Origin: Eledone cirrhosa
Taxonomy: Eukaryota; Mollusca; Cephalopoda; Octopoda; Eledonidae
Length of the DNA: 64,000 nt
Direction: 5' to 3'
Assembly: GCA_964016885.1 (NCBI GenBank)
Contig: OZ024748.1
Span: 34,386,269-34,450,268, forward strand
Shown: piece after piece, positions 36,501 through 51,631 of the stretch
How the letters are laid out: the number at the start of each line of letters is the position of its first letter
How positions within the stretch are numbered: position 1 is the stretch's first letter
Position numbers and translations under genes: made by a program
The notes under the pieces: generated by a model
Seen by the model: the letters and a program-made list of their open reading frames with translations, nothing else
Databases searched by the model: none
What the model was told of the DNA's origin: nothing

Positions 36501-38040
36501 CCAACACCAATAACGATGTAACTAGAGGAACGCCAATCACAATGTAAGTAGACCAACACACCAGTCACAATGTAACTAGAACAACACCAATCACAATGTA
36601 ACTACACCAACGCCAGTCACAATGTAACTAGATCAAAACCAGTGACAATGTATCTAGACCAACACCAGTCACAATGTAACTAAACCAACACCAGTCACAA
36701 TGTAACTAGACCAACGCCAAACACAATGTACCTACACCAGCGCCAATCACAATGTAACTAGACCAACACCAGTCATAATGTAACTAGACCAACGCCAGTA
36801 ACAAGGTATCTAGACCAACGTCAATCACAATGTAACTAGACCAACGCCAGTCATTATGTAACTAGACCAACACCAGTGACCATGTAACTACAGCAACGCC
36901 ATTCACAATGTAAGTAGGCCCACACCAGTCACAATGTAACTAAACAAACACCAATAACAATGTAACTAGACCAACGCCAGTCACAATGTAGCTAGACAAA
37001 CGCCTGTCACAATGAAACTAGACCAACACAAGTCACAATGTGACTAGACCAACACCAGTCACAATGTAATTAGACCAATACCAGTCACAATGTAACTAGA
37101 CCAACACCAGTCACAATGTAATTATATCAACACCAGTCACAATGTAACTAGACCAACACCAATCACCATTTAACTAGACCAACCCAACACCAGTAACAAT
37201 GTAACTAGACCTGCGCCAGTCTCAATGTGACTAGACCAACACCAATCACAATGTAACTAGACCAACACCAATCACAATGCTACTAGAACAACAACAGTCA
37301 ATATGTGAGTAGACCAACACCAATTACAATATAACTAGACCAGCGCCAGTCACAATGTAACAAGGCCAACGGCAGTCACAATGTAACTAGACCAACGCCA
37401 ATAACAATGTCACTAGACCAACACCAGTCACAATGTAACTAGACCAACACCAGTCACAATGTAATTAGACCAAAACCAGTCACAATGTCACTAGACCAAC
37501 ATCACTCACAATGTAATTAGACCAACACCAGTCACAATGTAACTAGACCAACACTAGTCACAATGTAATTAGACCAACACTAGTCACAATGTGACTAGTC
37601 CAACATCAGTCACAATGTAATTAGACCAACTGAAGTCACAATGTAACTAGACCAACACAAGTCACCATGTAACTAGACCAACACCAATAACAGTGTAACT
37701 AGACCAACCCAACACCAGTCACAATGTGATTAGACCATCCCAACACCAGTAACAATATAAGTAGACCTGCGCCAGTCTCAATGTGACTAGACCAACACCA
37801 ATCACAATGTAACTAGACCAACACCAATCACAAGGATACTAGACAAACACCAACATCAATCACAATGTAACTAGACCAACACCAGTCACAATGTAACTAG
37901 ACCAGTACCATTCACAATATAACTAGACCAACACCAGTCACAATGTCACTAGACCAAAACCAGTCGCAATGTAACTAGACCTACGCCAGTCACAATGTGA
38001 CTAGACCATCCCAACACCTGTAACAATGTAACTAGACCTG

Positions 38041-41000
38041 CGCCAGTCTCAATGTGACTACACCAACACCAATCACAATGTAACTAGACCAACAGCAATT
38101 GCAATGTTACTAGACAAATGCCAGTCACAATGCGACTAGACCAACATCAATCACAATGTAACTAGACTAGCACCAGTCACACTGTAACAAGGCCAACGCC
38201 AGTCACAATATAACTAGACCAACGCCAGTCAAAATGAAACTAAACCAACACCAATCACAATGTGACTAGACCAACGCAAGTCACAGTGTAATTAGACAAA
38301 GGCCAATCATAATATAACTACACCAACGCCAATCACCATGTAACTAGACCAACACCAGTCACCAGGTAACGAGACCGACGCCAGTCACAATGTAACTAAA
38401 CCAACATCAGTCACTATGTAATTAGACCAACACCAGTCACAATGTAACTAGACCAACACCAGTCACAATGTAACTAGACCAACGCCAATCACAATTTAAC
38501 AAGACCAACGCCAGTCTCAGTGTAATTAGGCAAACAACATTCATAATGTAACTACACCAACGCCAATCACCATGTAACTGGACCAACGCCAGTCACAATG
38601 TAACAAGACCAACGCCATTCACAATATAACTAGACCAACGCCACTCACAATGTAACTAGACCAACGCCAATCCCAATGTAACTAGACCAACACCAGTAAC
38701 AAGGTAACTAGACCAACACCAATCACAATGTAGCTAGACCAAGGCCAGTCACAATGTAGCTAGAACAATGCCTATCACCATGTAACTAGACCAACACCAG
38801 TCACGATGTAACTAGACCAACGCCAGTAACATTGTAACTAGACTAACTCCAGTCACAATTTAACTAGACCAACACCAATCAATATAACTACAACAACGCC
38901 AGCCAATCACAATGTAACTAGACAAACACCAGTCACAATGTAACTGGACCAACATCAGTCACTATGTAATTAGACCAACACCAGTCACGATGTAACTAGA
39001 CCAACACCAGTCACAATGTAACTAGACCAACGCCAATCGCAATGTCACTAGACCAACACCACTCACAATGTAATTAGACCAAAACCAGTCACGATGTAAC
39101 TAGACCAACACCAGTCACAATGTAATTAGACCATCACCAGTCACAATGTAACAAGACCAACACCAGTCCCCATGTAACTAGACCAACGCCGGTCACAATA
39201 TAACGAGACCAACACCAGTCTCAATGTAACTAGACCAACATCAGTCACAATGTAACAAGAATAATGCCAGTCACAATGTAACTAGACCAACGGCTGTCAC
39301 AATGTAACTAGACCAACGCCAATCACAATGTAACTAGAGCAACGCCAGTAACAAAGTAACTAGACCAACACCAATATCCATGTAAGTAGAGGAACGCCAA
39401 TCACAATGTAACTAGACCAACACCAGTCACAATGTAACTAGACCAAGACCAATCACAATGTAACTACACCAACGCCAGTCACAATGTAACTAGACCAAAA
39501 CCAGTGACAATGTAACTAGACCAACACCAGTCACAATGTAACTAGACCAACACCAGTCACAATGTAACTAGACCAACAGCAGTCACAATGTAACTAGACC
39601 AACGCCAATCACAATGTACCTACACCAACATCAATCACAATGTAACTAGACCAACACCAGTCACAATGTAACTAGACCAATACCATTCACAATATAACTA
39701 GACCAACGCCAGTCACAATGTAACTAAACCAAAATCAGTCATCGTGTAACTGGAGGAGCGCCATTCACAATGTAACTAGGCCAACACCAGTCACAATGTA
39801 ACTAAACCAACACCAATAACAATGTAACTAGACCAACATCAGTCACAATGTAACTAGACAAACGCCAGTCGCAATGTCAGTAGACCAACACCAGTCACAA
39901 TGTCATTAGAACAACACCAGTCAGAATGTAACTAAACCAACCGCAGTCACAATGTAATTAGACCAACGCCAGTCACAATGTAACTAGACCAATGCCAATC
40001 ACAATGTAATTATAGCAACACCAGTCACAATGTAACTAGACCAACACCAGTCACAATTTAATTAGACCAACACCAGTCACAATGTAACTAGACAAACACC
40101 GGTCACAATGTAACTAGACCAACGTCAATCACAATGTCACTAGACCAACACCAGTCACAATGTAATTAGACCAACACCAGTCACAATGTGACTAAACCAA
40201 CACCAGTCAAAATGTAATTAGACCAACAGCAGTCACAATGTAACTAGACCTACGCCAGTCATAATGTAACTAGACCAAACCAACACCAGTCACAATGTAA
40301 CTCGACCTACGCCAGTCACAATGTGACTAGATCATCCCAGCACCAGTAACAATGTAACTGGACCTGCGCCAGTCTCAATGTGACTAGACCAACACCAATC
40401 ACAATGTAACTAGACCAACACCAATCACCATGTAGCTAGACCAACCCAACACTAGCCACAATGTAACAAGACCTACGCCATTCACATTGCTACTAGACAA
40501 ATACCAGTCAATATGTGACTAGACCAACACCAATTAGACTGTAACTAGACCAGCGCCAGTCTCAATGTAACAAGGCCAACGCCAGTAACATTGTAACTAG
40601 ACCAACACCAGTCACAATGTAATTATAGCAACACCATTCACAATGTAACTAGACCAACGTCAGTCACAATGTAACTAGACAAACGCCAATCGCAATGTCA
40701 GTAGACCACCAAAACTTCACAATGTAACTAAGCCAATGCCAATCACAATGTCACTAGACACACACCAGTCACAATGTAACTAGACGAACACCAGTCACAA
40801 TGTGATTAGACCAACAGCAGTCACCATATAACTAGACCAACACGAATCACCATTTAACTAGACCAACCCAACACCAGTAACAATGTAACTAGACATGAGC
40901 CAGTCTCAATGTGACTAGACCAACAGCAATCACAATGTAACTAGAGGAACACCAATCACGATGTAACTAGACCAACCCAACACCAGTCACAATGTAACTA

Positions 41001-43250
41001 GTCCTACCCCAGTCACAATGTGACTAGATCTTCCCACGCCAGTAACAATATAAGTAGACCTGCGCCAATCTCAATGTGACTAGACCAACACCAATCACAA
41101 TGTAACTAGACCAAAACCAATCACAAGGATACTAGACCAACACCAGTCAAATGTAACTAGACCAACACCAGTCACAATGTAACTAGACCAACGCCAATCA
41201 CAATGTCACTAGACCAACACCAGTCACAATGTAATTAGACCAAAATCAGTCACACTGTCACTAGACCAACACCAGTCACACTGTAATTAGAGCAACAACA
41301 GTCACAATGTAACAAGACCAACGCCAGTAAAAATATTACTAGACCAACAGCAGTAACAAGGTAACTTGAGAAACGCCAATCAACAGGTAACTAGACCAAC
41401 GCCAGTCACCATGAAACTAGACCAACGCCAGGCACAATGTAACTAGACCTACGCCAGTCCCAATATAACGAGACCAACACCAATCACAATGTAACTAGAC
41501 CAAGGCCAGTCACAATGTAGCTAGAACAACGCCTGTCACCATGTAACTAGACCAACGCCAGTCACGATGAAACTAGACCAACGCCAGTCTCAATGTGACT
41601 ACACCAACACCAATCACAATGTAACTAGACCAACAGCAATTGCAATGTTACTAGACAAATGCCAGTCACAATGCGACTAGACCAACACCAATCACAATGT
41701 AACTAGACTAGCACCAGTTACACTGTAACAAGGCCAACGCCAGTCACAATATAACTAGACCAACGCCAGTCAAAATGAAACTAAACCAACACCAATCACA
41801 ATAAAACTAGACAAACACCAATCACAATGTGACTAGACCAACGCAAGTCACAGTGTAATTAGACAAAGGCCAATCATAATGTAACTACACCAACGCCAAT
41901 CACCATGTAACTAGACCAACACCAGTCACCAGGTAACGAGAACAACGCCAGTCACAGTGTAACTAGACCAACGACAGTCACAATGTAATTAGACCAACAC
42001 CAGTCACTATGTAACTAGACCAACACCAGTCACAATGTAACTAAACCAACATCAGTCACTATGTAATTAGACCAACACCAGTCACAATGTAACTAGACCA
42101 ACACCAGTCACAATGTAACTAGACCAACGCCAATCACAATTTAACAAGACCAACGCCAGTCTCAGTGTAATTAGGCAAACAACATTTCATAATGTAACTA
42201 CACCAACGCCAATCACCATGTAACTAGACCAACACCAGTCACCATGTAACTAGACCAACACCAATCACAATGTAGCTAGACCAAGGCCAGTCACAATGTA
42301 GCTAGAACAATGCCTATCACCATGTAACTAGACCAACACCAGTCACGATGTAACTAGACCAACGCCAGTAACATTGTAACTCGACTAACTCCAGTCACAA
42401 TTTAATTAGACCAACACCAATCAATATAACTACAACAACGCCAGCCAATCACAATGTTACTAGACCAACACCAGTCACAATGTAACTGGACCAACATCAG
42501 TCACTATGTAATTAGACCAACACCAGTCACAATGTAACTAGACCAAAACCAGTCACAATGTAACTAGACCAACGCCAATCGCAATGTCACTAGACCAACA
42601 CCAATCACAATGTAATTAGACCAAAACCAGTCACGATGTAACTAGACCAACACCAGTCACAATGTAATTAGACCATCACCAGTCACAATGTAACAAGACC
42701 AACACCAGTCACAATGTAATTAGACCAACACCAGTCCCCATGTAACTAGACCAACGCCGGTCACAATATAACGAGACCAACACCAGTCTCAATGTAACTA
42801 GACCAACATCAGTCACAATGTAACAAGAATAATGCCAGTCACAATGTAACTATACCAACGGCTGTCACAATGTAACTAGACCAACGCACATCACAATGTA
42901 ACTAGAGCAACGCCAGTAACAAAGTAACTAGACCAACACCAATATCCATGTAAGTAGAGGAACGCCAATCACAATGTAACTAGACCAACACCAGTCACAA
43001 TGTAACTAGACCAAGACCAATCACAATGTAACTACACCAACGCCAGTCACAATGTAACTAGACCAAAACCAGTGACAATGTAACTAGACCAACACCAGTC
43101 ACAATGTAACTAGACCAACACCAGTCACAATGTAACTAGACCAACAGCAGTCACAATGTAACTAGACCAACGCCAATCACAATGTACCTACACCAACATC
43201 AATCACAATGTAACTAGACCAACACCAGTCACAATGTAACTAGACCAATG
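38041..43250. repeat. About 3.54-kb higher-order repeat, two copies
   Basis: CGCCAGTCTCAATGTGACTA at 38,041 recurs at 41,582 (3,541 bp). AATATAACTACAACAACGCC at 38,881 recurs at 42,423 (3,542). AATATCCATGTAAGTAGAGG at 39,373 recurs at 42,941 (3,568, one extra unit). Parts of the same block appear again near 44,350 and 46,140. Confidence 0.82.
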
Positions 43251-46200
43251 CCAGTAACAATGTAACTAGACCAACGCCAATCACAATGTAACTAGACCAA
43301 CGCCAGTCACCATGTAACTAGACAAACACCAGTCACCATGTAACTAGAGGAACACCAATAACAATGTAACTAGACTAACGCCAGTCACAATGTGACTAGA
43401 ACTCCCAACACCAGTAACAATGTAACTAGACCTGCGCCAGTCTCAATGTGACTAGACCAACACCAATCACAATGAAACTAGACCAACACCAATCACAAGG
43501 ATACTAGACCAAGCACAGTCATTATGTGACTAGAGCGACAGCAATTACAATGTAACTAGACCAGCGACAGTCCCAATGGAACAAGACCAACGCCAATCAA
43601 AATGTTACTAGACCAACAGCAGTAACAAGGTATCCAGACCAACACCAATAACCACGTAACTAGACCAACGCCAATCACAATGTAACAAGACCAACGCCAG
43701 TCACAGTGTAATTAGACAAACGCCATTCATAATGTAACTACACCAACGCCAATCACCATGTAACTAGACGAACACCAGTCACGATATAACGAGACCAACA
43801 CCAGTCACAATGTAACAAGACCAACGCCAGTCACAATGTAACTAGACCAACGCTACTCACAATGTAACTAGACCAACGCCAATCCCAATGTAACCAGACC
43901 AACACCAGTAACAAGGTAACTAGACCAACACCAATCACAATATAACTAGACCAACGCCAATCACAATGTAACTAGACCAACGCCAGTCACAATGTGACTA
44001 GAACATCCCAACACCAGTAACAATGTAACTAGACCTGCGCCAGTCTCAATGTGACTAGACCAACACCAGTCACCATGTAACTAGAGGAACACCAATCACA
44101 ATGTAACTAGACCAACCCCAATCACAAAGAAACTAGACCAACACCAATCACAAGGATACTAGACCAAGACCAATCACCATGTAACTAGACCAACACCAGT
44201 CACCATGTAACTAGACCAACGCCAGTCACAATGTAACTAGACCAACGCCACTCAAAATGTAACTAGACCAACGCCAATCCCAATGTAACTAGACCAACAC
44301 CAGTAACAAGGTAACTAGACCAACACCAATCACAATGTAACTAGACCAAGGCCAGTCACAATGTAGCTAGAATAATGCCTATCACCATGTAACTAGACCA
44401 ACACCAGTCACGATGTAACTAGACCAACGCCAGTAACATTGTAACTAGACTAACACCAATCACAATGTAACTAGACCAACACCAGTCACAATGTAACTGG
44501 ACCAACATCAGTCATTATGTAATTAGACCAACACCAGTCACAATGTAACTAGACCAACACCAGTCACAATGTAACTAGACCAACGCCAATTGCAATGTCA
44601 CTAGACCAACACAACTCACAATGTAACTAGACCAACACCAGTCACAATGTCATTAGACCATCACCAGTCACAATGTAACAAGACCAACACCAGTCACAAT
44701 GTAATTAGAACAACACCAGTCACAATGTAAATAGACCAACACCAGTCACCATGTAACTAGACCTACACCAATCCCAAGGTAACTAGACCAACACAACGAC
44801 AATCACAATGTAATTAGACCAACACCATTAACATGGTAACTAAACCAAGACCAATCACAATGTAACTACACCAACGCCAGTCACAATGTAACTAGACCAA
44901 CACCAGTCACAATGTAATTAGACCAACACCAGTCACAATGTAACTAGACCAACGCCAATCACAATTTTAACTAGACCAACACCAGTCACAATGTAGCTAG
45001 AACAACGTCTGTCACCATGTAACTAGACCAACACCAGTCACGATGTAACTAGACCAACGCCAGTAACATTGTAACTAGACCAACACCAGTCACAATTTAA
45101 CTAGACCAACACTAATCAATATAACTACACCAACGCCACCCACTCACAATGTAACTAGACCAACACCCGTCACAATGTAACTAGACCAACATCAGTCTCT
45201 ATGTAACTAGACCAACACCAGTCACAATGCCATTAGACAATAACCATTCAATGTAACAAGACCAACACCAGTCACAATGTAATTAGACCAACACGAGTCA
45301 CAATGTAAATAGACCAACACCAGTCACCATGTAACTAGACCAACAGCAATCCCAAGGTAACTAGACCAACCCAACGACAATCACAATGTAACTAGACCTA
45401 CGGCCGTCATAATGTAACTATACCAACCGATCACCAGTCACGATGTAACTAGACCTACGCCAGTCACAATCTGCCTAGACTATCCCAACACCAGTAACAA
45501 TGTAACTAGACCTGCGCCAGTCTCAATGTGACTAGACCAACACCAATCACAATGTAACTTGACCAACACCAGTAATAAAGTAACTAGACCAACACCAATA
45601 ACCATGTAACTAGAGAACGCCAATCACAATATCTCTAGACCAACACCTGTCAAAATGTAACTAGACCAAGACCAATCAATATGTAACTACACCAACGCCA
45701 GTCACAACGTAACTAGACCAACACCTGTCACAATGTAACTAGACCAACGCCAATCATAATGTACCTACACCAACACCAATCACAATGTAACTAGACCAAC
45801 GCCAATCACAATCTAACAAGACCAACGCTAGTCACAGTGTAATTAGACAAACGCCATACATAATGTAACTACACCAACGCCAAATACCAGGTAACTAGAC
45901 CAACACCAGTCACCATGTAACTAGACCAACGGCAGTCACAATATAACGAGACGAACGCGAATCACAATGTAACTAGACCAACACCAGTCACAATGTAACA
46001 AGTCCAACGCCAGTCACAATGTAACTAGACCAACAGCAGTAACAAGGTATCTAGACCAACGCCAATCCCAATGTAACTAGACCAACACCATTAACAAGGT
46101 AACTAAACCAACACCAATCACAATGTAACTAGACCAAGGCCATTCACAATGTAGCTAGAACAATGCCTCTCACCATGTAACTAGACCAACACCGGTCACG

Positions 46201-47005
46201 ATGTAACTAGACCAACACCAGTAACATTGTAACTTGACCCACGTCAGTCACTATGTAATTAGACCAACACCAGTCACAATGTAACTAGTCCAACAACAAT
46301 CACGATGTAACTAGACCAACGCCAATCGCAATGTCACTAGACCAAAACCACTCACAATGTAACTAGACCAAAACCAGTCACAATGTAACTAGACCAACAC
46401 CAGTCTCAATGTCATTAGAACAACGCCAGTAACAATGTAACAAGACCAACACCAGTCACAATGTAAATAGACCAACACCAGTCACCATGTAACTAGACCA
46501 TCACCAATCCCAAGGTAACTAGACCAACCCAACGACAATCACAATGTAACTAGACCTACGTCAGTCATAATGTGACTAGACCAACCGAACACCAGTCACG
46601 ATGTAACTATACCTACGCCAGTCACAATGTAACTAGACCATCCCAACGCCAGTAACATTTTAACTAGATCAACACCAGTCACCATGTAACTAGAGGAACG
46701 CCATTCACTATGTAACTAGGCCAACACCAGTCACAATGTAACTAAAGCAACACCAATAACAATGTAACTAGACCAACGCCAATCACAATGTAGCTAGACC
46801 AACGCCTGTCACAATGAAACTAGACCAACACCAGTCATAATGTAACTAGACCAACACCAGTCACAATGTAATCATACCAACACCAATCACAATATAACTA
46901 GACCAGCTTCCGTCACAATATAACTAGGCAAACGCCAATCACAATGTCAGTGGAGCAACACCAGTCACAATGTCATTATAACAACACCAGTCACAATGTA
47001 ACTAG

Positions 47006-47384
47006 ACCAACCGCAGACACAATGTAACTAGACCAATTCCAATCACAATGTCACGAGACAAACACCAGTCACAATTTAACTAGACCAACACCAGTGACAA
47101 TGTAACTAGACCAACACTAATCACAATGTAACTAGAACAACCCCAGTCACCATGTAACGAGACCAACCCAACACCAGTCACAATGTAACTAGACCAACCG
47201 CAGACACAATGTAACTAGACCAATTCCAATCACAATGTCACGAGACAAACACCAGTCACAATTTAACTAGACCAACACCAGTGACAATGTAACTAGACCA
47301 ACACTAATCACAATGTAACTAGAACAACCCCAGTCACCATGTAACGAGACCAACCCAACACCAGTCACAATGTAACTAGACCTA
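47006..47384. repeat. 187-bp perfect tandem duplication
   Basis: CCGCAGACACAATGTAAC at 47,011 recurs at 47,198 with all following private variants the same (CAATTCCAATCACAATGTCA, AACAACCCCAGTCACC). Seven units including one 31-bp unit were duplicated very recently. Confidence 0.88.
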
Positions 47385-50300
47385 CGCCAGATACAATGTA
47401 ATTAGACCAACACCAGTCGCAATGTAACTAGACCAACACCAGTCACAATGTAATTAGACCAACACCAGACACAATGTGTCTAGTCAAACACCAGTCACAA
47501 TGTAATTAGACCAACAGCAGTCACGATGTAACTAGACCAACACAAGTCACAATGTAACTAGACCAACACCAATCACAATGTAACTAGAGTAACCCAACAC
47601 AAGTCACAATGTAACTAGACCTATGACAGTCACAATGTGACTAGACCTACGCCAGTCATAATGTAATTAGACCAACACCAATCACAATGGAACAAAACCA
47701 ACACAACTCACAATGCTACTAGACCAACACCAGTCAATATGTGACTAGACCAACACCAATTACAATGTAACTAGACCAGCGCCAGTCACAATGTAACAAA
47801 GCTAACGCCAGTCACAATGTAACTAGACCAACGCCAGTCAAATGTTACTAGACCAACACCAGTCACAATGTAACTAGACCAACGCCAATCACAATGTCAT
47901 TGGACCAGCACCAGTCCCAATGTAACTAGACCAACGGTAATCACAATCTAACAAGACCAACACCAGTCACCATGTAACTAGACCAACGCCATTCTCAATG
48001 TAACTATGCCAACACCAGACACAATGTAACTAGACCAACCGCAGTCACGATGTAATTAGACCAACACCAGTCACTATGTTACTAGACCAATGCTAATCAC
48101 AATGTCACTAGACAAACACCAGTCACAATTTAACTAGACCAACACCAGTCACAATGTAATTAATACCAACACTAGTCACAATGTAACTAGAACAACACCA
48201 GTCACAATGTAACTAGAACAACGCCAATCACAATGTCACTAGACCAACACCAGTTACAATGTTACTAGACCAACACCAGTGACAATGTAATGGGACCAAC
48301 ACCAGTCACAATGTAACTAGACCAACACAAATCACAAGGATACTAGACCAACACCAGTCACTGTGTAACTAGAGCGACACAAATTACAATGTGACTAGAC
48401 CAGCGCCAGTCCCAATGTAACTAGACCAACGGCAATCACAATGTAACAAGACCAACACCAGTCACAATGTAACTAGACAAACGCCAATCGCAATGTCAGT
48501 AGACGAACACCAGTCACAATGTAACTAGACCAACACCAGTCACAATGTCAATAGAACAACAGCAGTCAGAATGTAACTGGACCAACCGCAGTCACAATGT
48601 AATTAGACCAATGCCAATCACAATGTCACTAGACAAACACCAGTCACAATTTAACTAGACCAACACCAGTCACAATGTAATTACACCAACACCAGTCACA
48701 ATGTAACTAGACCTACGCCAGTCACAATATAATGAAACCAACACCAGTCACAATGTAACAAGACCAAAGCCAGTCACAATGTAACTAGTCCAACGCCAAT
48801 TCCAATATAACTAGACCAACACCAGTAACAAGGTAACTAGACCAAGGCCAGTCACAATGTAGCTAGAACAACACCAGTTACAATGTAACTAGGCTAACAC
48901 CAGTCACAATGTAACTAGACAAACACCAGTCACAATGTAACTAGAACAAGAGCAGTCACTATGTATTTAAACCAACACCAGTCACAATTTAACTAGACCA
49001 ACACCAGTCACAATGTAGCTAGCCCAACGCCAATCGCAATGTCACTAGACCAACACCACTCACAATGTAACTAGACCAAAACCAGTAACAATGTAATTAG
49101 ACCAACACCAGTCACAATGTAACTAGACAAACACTAGTCACAATGTCACTAGACCATCCCAACACCAGTAACAATGTAACTAGACCTGCGCAAGTCTCAA
49201 TGTGACTAGACCAACACTAATCACAATGTAACTAGACCAACACCAATTACAAGGATACTAGACCAAAACCAGTCACTATGTGACTAGAGCGACACAAATT
49301 ACAATGTAACTAGACCAGCGCCAGTCCCAATGTAACAAGACCAATGCCAGTCAAATTTTACTAGACCAACGCCAATCACAATGTAACTAGACCAACAGCA
49401 GTAACAAGGTAATTAGACCAACACAAGTCACAATGTAACTAGACCAACGCCAATCACAATGTAACTAGACCAACAGCAGTAACATGGTAATTAGACCAAC
49501 ACAAGTCACAATGTAACTAGACCAACACCAGTCACAATGTAACTAGACCAACTCCAATCACAATGCACCTGCACCAACGCCAATCACAATGTAACTAGAC
49601 CAACACCAGTCACAATGTAACTAGACCAACACCAGTCACAATGTAACTAGACAAACGCCAATCGCAATGTCAGTAGACCAACTCCAGTCACAATGTTATT
49701 AGAACAACACCAGTCAAAATGTAACTAGACCGACCGCAGTCACAATGTAATTAGACTAACGCCAGTCACAATGTTACTAGACCAACACCAGTCACAATGT
49801 ATCTAGAACATTGCCAATCACAATGTCACTAGACAAACACCAGTCACAATTTAACTAGACCAACACCAGTCACAATGTAATTAGACCAACAACAGTAAAC
49901 AATGTAACTAGACCAACACCAGTCACAATGTAACTAGACCAACGCCAATCACAATATTACTAGACCAACACCAGTCACAATGTAACTAGACCAACACCTG
50001 TCACAATGTAGTTAGACCAACACCAGTCTCAATGTAACTAGACCAACACCAGTCACAATGTAATTAGACGAACACCAGTCACAATATAACTAGACCAACA
50101 CTAATCACAATGTAACTAGACCAACCCAACACCATTCACAATGTAACTAGACCTACGCCAGTCACAATGTGATTAGACCATCCCAACACCAGTAACAGTG
50201 TAACTAGACCTGCGTCAGTCTCAATGTGACTAGACCAAAACCAATCACAATGTAACTAGACCAACAGCAATCACAATGCTACTAGACCAACACCAGTCAA

Positions 50301-51631
50301 AATGTGACTAGACCAGCACCAATTACAACGTAACTACACGAGCGCCAGTCACAATTTATCAAGGCCAACACCAGTCACAATGTAACTAAACCAACACCAA
50401 TCACAATAAAACTAGAGCAACAGCAATCACAATGTCACTAGACCATTAACAGTCACAGTGTAACTAGAACAACACCAGTCACAATGTGTCTAGTCCAACA
50501 GCAGTCAACCTGTAACCAGACCAACACCAATCACAATGTAACTAGTCCAACCCAAGACCACTTACAATGTAACTAGACCTACGCCAGTCACAATGTGACT
50601 ATACCATCCCAAAAGTAGTAACAATGTAATTAGACCTGCGCCAGTCTCAATGTGACTAGACCAACACCAATCACAAGGATACTAGACCAACACCAGTCAC
50701 TATGTGACTAGACCGACACCAATTACAATGTAACTAGGCCAGCGCCAGTCCCAATGTAACAAGACCAACGTCAGTCAAAATGTTACTAGACCACAGCAGT
50801 CACAATGTAACTAAACCAACACAAATCACAATATAACTAGACCAACACCAATCACAATATAACAAGACCAACGTCAGTTACAGTGTAATTAGACAAACGC
50901 CATTCAAAATGTAACTATACCAACGCCAATCACATTGTAACTAGAGCAACACCAGTCATAATGTAACTAGACCAACGCAAGGTACCATGTAACTAGACAA
51001 ACGCCAATCACAATGTAACTAGACCAACACCAGTCACAATGTAACAAGACCAAGGCCAGTCACAATGTAACTAAACCAACGCCAATCACAATGTAACTAG
51101 ACCAACACCAGTAACAAGATTACTAGACCAACACCAATCACCATGTATCTAGAGTAACGCCAATCACAAAGTTACCAGACCAACACAAGTCACAATGTGA
51201 CTAGACGAACACCAGTCACAGTGTAATTAGACCAACGCCAAACACAATTTAACTAGACCAACGACAATCACAACATAACTAGACCAAAGACTGTCACCAT
51301 GTAACTAGAACAACGACAGTCACAATGTAACTAGACCAGCGACCGTCATAATATAACTAAATCTACATCAATCAGAATGTAACTAGACCAACACCAATCA
51401 CAATTAACTAGACCAGCGCCAGTCACAATGTAATTAGACCAACACCAATCACAATGTAACTGGAGCAACCGAACGCCAATCACACTATAACTAGACCTAC
51501 GCCAGTCACAATGTAACTAGACCATCCTAACACCAGTAACAATATAACCACACCAACACCAATCACAATGTAACGAAACCGTCGACAGTTAACATGTAAC
51601 TAGACCAACGCCAGTCACAGTGTAACTATAC

